The translations under genes and the position numbers were made by a program. A stretch of 6,590 bases of DNA from Amylibacter sp. (GTDB lineage: Bacteria > Pseudomonadota > Alphaproteobacteria > Rhodobacterales > Rhodobacteraceae), in contig DAOUQS010000113.1 in assembly GCA_030625465.1 (NCBI GenBank), forward strand, positions 1-6,590, in the 5' to 3' direction. The notes under the pieces are model-generated. The model searched no databases. It worked only from the letters and a program-made list of their open reading frames with translations, and was not told where the DNA came from. Shown here piece by piece: positions 5,869 to 6,590 of the stretch; the first letter of the stretch is position 1; each line of letters opens with the position of its first letter.

Positions 5869-6135
5869 TTATGCGCCCAGGGATTTGACCCGTGCAGACA
5901 AGCGGGATACTTTCCGGCTTGCTGTGTTCTTATGCATAATACCTTTGGTCACGCCGCGCATGATTTCCGGTTGTGCATTTTTCAAAGCGGCTGCTGCTAC
6001 TGCTTTATCACCACCTGCAATCGCTTCTTCTACTTTACGCAGAAATGTACGAATGCGGGTACGGCGGGTTTTATTTACAACTGTGCGACGCTCAGCTTGG
6101 CGGGCGCGTTTTTTTGCTTGTGGCGAGTTGGCCAT
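5869..6135 (-). CDS. rpsT: 30S ribosomal protein S20
   Basis: Small, helical, very basic protein that binds 16S rRNA in the 30S subunit. At 88 residues it has the usual length, with the family start [17 protein letters not shown], the middle [17 protein letters not shown], and the conserved [26 protein letters not shown] toward the C-terminus (about 59-84; key residues His68, Lys69, Asn70, Arg74, Lys75). The ATG at 6135 has AGGA about 8 bases upstream. It has a good promoter candidate of its own and an intrinsic terminator, so it is likely monocistronic. Its position next to dnaA is common in alphaproteobacteria such as Rhodobacterales (from memory). Confidence 0.97.
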   Translation of the reverse strand: MANSPQAKKRARQAERRTVVNKTRRTRIRTFLRKVEEAIAGGDKAVAAAALKNAQPEIMRGVTKGIMHKNTASRKVSRLSARVKSLGA

Positions 6136-6172
6136 GATAGAATCCTGTTATCGTGTTGGACGATGAAGCGGC

Positions 6173-6201
6173 CTTCTAGAACCGCTAGAGAGTAAAGTCA
6201 A
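6173..6201 (-). promoter_or_regulatory. candidate sigma70-type promoter for rpsT
   Basis: Minus-strand TTGACT (6196-6201, 5/6) is separated by exactly 17 bases from TAGAAG (6173-6178, 4/6). Transcription would start near 6166, about 30 bases before the rpsT ATG. The -10 lies in the 8-base palindrome TTCTAGAA (6174-6181). The location between the hydratase stop and rpsT makes a strong rpsT promoter plausible. Confidence 0.6.
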
Positions 6202-6212
6202 CTAGGGCCGCG

Positions 6213-6590
6213 CTATTTATCGCGAAATTGTGCAGCTCTTTTTTCTACAAATGCCGCCATGCCCTCGGATTGGTCCTCGGTGGCGAAAAGCGCGTGGAAA
6301 AGACGGCGTTCAAATAGCAGGCCTTCGGACTGGGTGGTTTCATAGGCCCGGTTAACCGATTCCTTGACCGCCATGGTTGCAATGCTGGATTTTTCCGCAA
6401 TTTTCATCGCAGCCGCTATGGCCTCTGGCATCAGTTTTTTCATCGGAACAATACGGCTGACAAGCCCCGCGCGTTCGGCCTCTTCCGCTTCCATGAAACG
6501 CCCTGTCAGGTTCATTTCCATTGCTTTTGACTTGCCCACCAGACGGGTTAACCGCTGTGTGCCGCCCCAACCGGCGACCACGCCAAGGTT
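6213..6590 (-). CDS. Enoyl-CoA hydratase/isomerase, C-terminal 125 residues (5' end off the window)
   Basis: Crotonase-superfamily enzyme; by family it hydrates trans-2-enoyl-CoA in fatty-acid beta-oxidation. The frame is open at the window edge and ends at TAG (6215-6213). Seen: [20 protein letters not shown] at the edge, the [12 protein letters not shown] block, [11 protein letters not shown], and the C-terminal hallmark [17 protein letters not shown]. The two catalytic glutamates of crotonase fall upstream of the window (the second, equivalent to rat Glu164, just two or three residues beyond the edge), so activity cannot be judged. The visible part matches the short-chain enoyl-CoA hydratase type usually found beside rpsT in Rhodobacterales (from memory). 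An internal GTG at 6581 is not the true start. It ends 77 bases before rpsT, with no clear terminator between. Confidence 0.93.
   Translation of the reverse strand, partial: NLGVVAGWGGTQRLTRLVGKSKAMEMNLTGRFMEAEEAERAGLVSRIVPMKKLMPEAIAAAMKIAEKSSIATMAVKESVNRAYETTQSEGLLFERRLFHALFATEDQSEGMAAFVEKRAAQFRDK

Noticed and set aside
6174..6205. Three CTAG tetranucleotides within about 30 bases before rpsT
   Set aside because: CTAG is rare in many bacterial genomes, but here it overlaps the promoter and shows no longer repeat structure; no function can be argued.

Overview
This window is a core chromosomal replication locus, most likely from an alphaproteobacterium and probably a Rhodobacterales/Roseobacter-type organism. 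Every gene I trust is on the minus strand. Read in the direction of transcription, the order is: enoyl-CoA hydratase (N-terminus off the window), rpsT (ribosomal protein S20), a structured gap of about 350 bases, a rhodanese-like protein, dnaA, a 151-base gap, dnaN, recF, a VOC (glyoxalase-fold) protein, and gyrB (C-terminus off the window). The taxonomic call rests on the echA-rpsT-dnaA-dnaN-recF-gyrB order, which I recall as typical of Rhodobacterales, and on alphaproteobacterial flavour in DnaA, DnaN and RecF. By eye the base composition is moderate, lower than in many cultured Rhodobacteraceae. The order-level placement is inference.

Region by region on the + coordinates. 1-779 is the gyrB ATPase end, with a good candidate sigma70-type promoter and two dyads in 780-865. 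866-2411 holds the VOC gene and recF, 10 bases apart, with the VOC Shine-Dalgarno built into the recF stop. recF has a TTG start 4 bases after dnaN. 2416-3534 is dnaN, and 3535-3685 is a non-coding gap with a weak promoter candidate and a perfect 12-base palindrome. 3686-5047 is dnaA, with the rhodanese gene only 20 bases upstream of it. 5518-5868 has no confident gene but holds clear inverted repeats, a possible 34-residue plus-strand ORF with a strong Shine-Dalgarno, and the rpsT terminator. rpsT follows, with a near-consensus promoter, and then the end of the enoyl-CoA hydratase gene.

The genes cover initiation (DnaA), processivity (DnaN), repair of stalled forks (RecF) and relief of supercoiling (GyrB), beside a ribosomal protein. 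The rhodanese and VOC genes are the two accessory members, placed so that they are probably co-transcribed with replication genes.

I see no previously undescribed system, mobile element, CRISPR array or tRNA/rRNA. The points most worth a second look are the structured gap between rpsT and the rhodanese gene, the possible small plus-strand ORF in it, the rhodanese-dnaA coupling, and the palindromes upstream of gyrB and dnaN. I found no consensus DnaA box, so I do not place oriC here.
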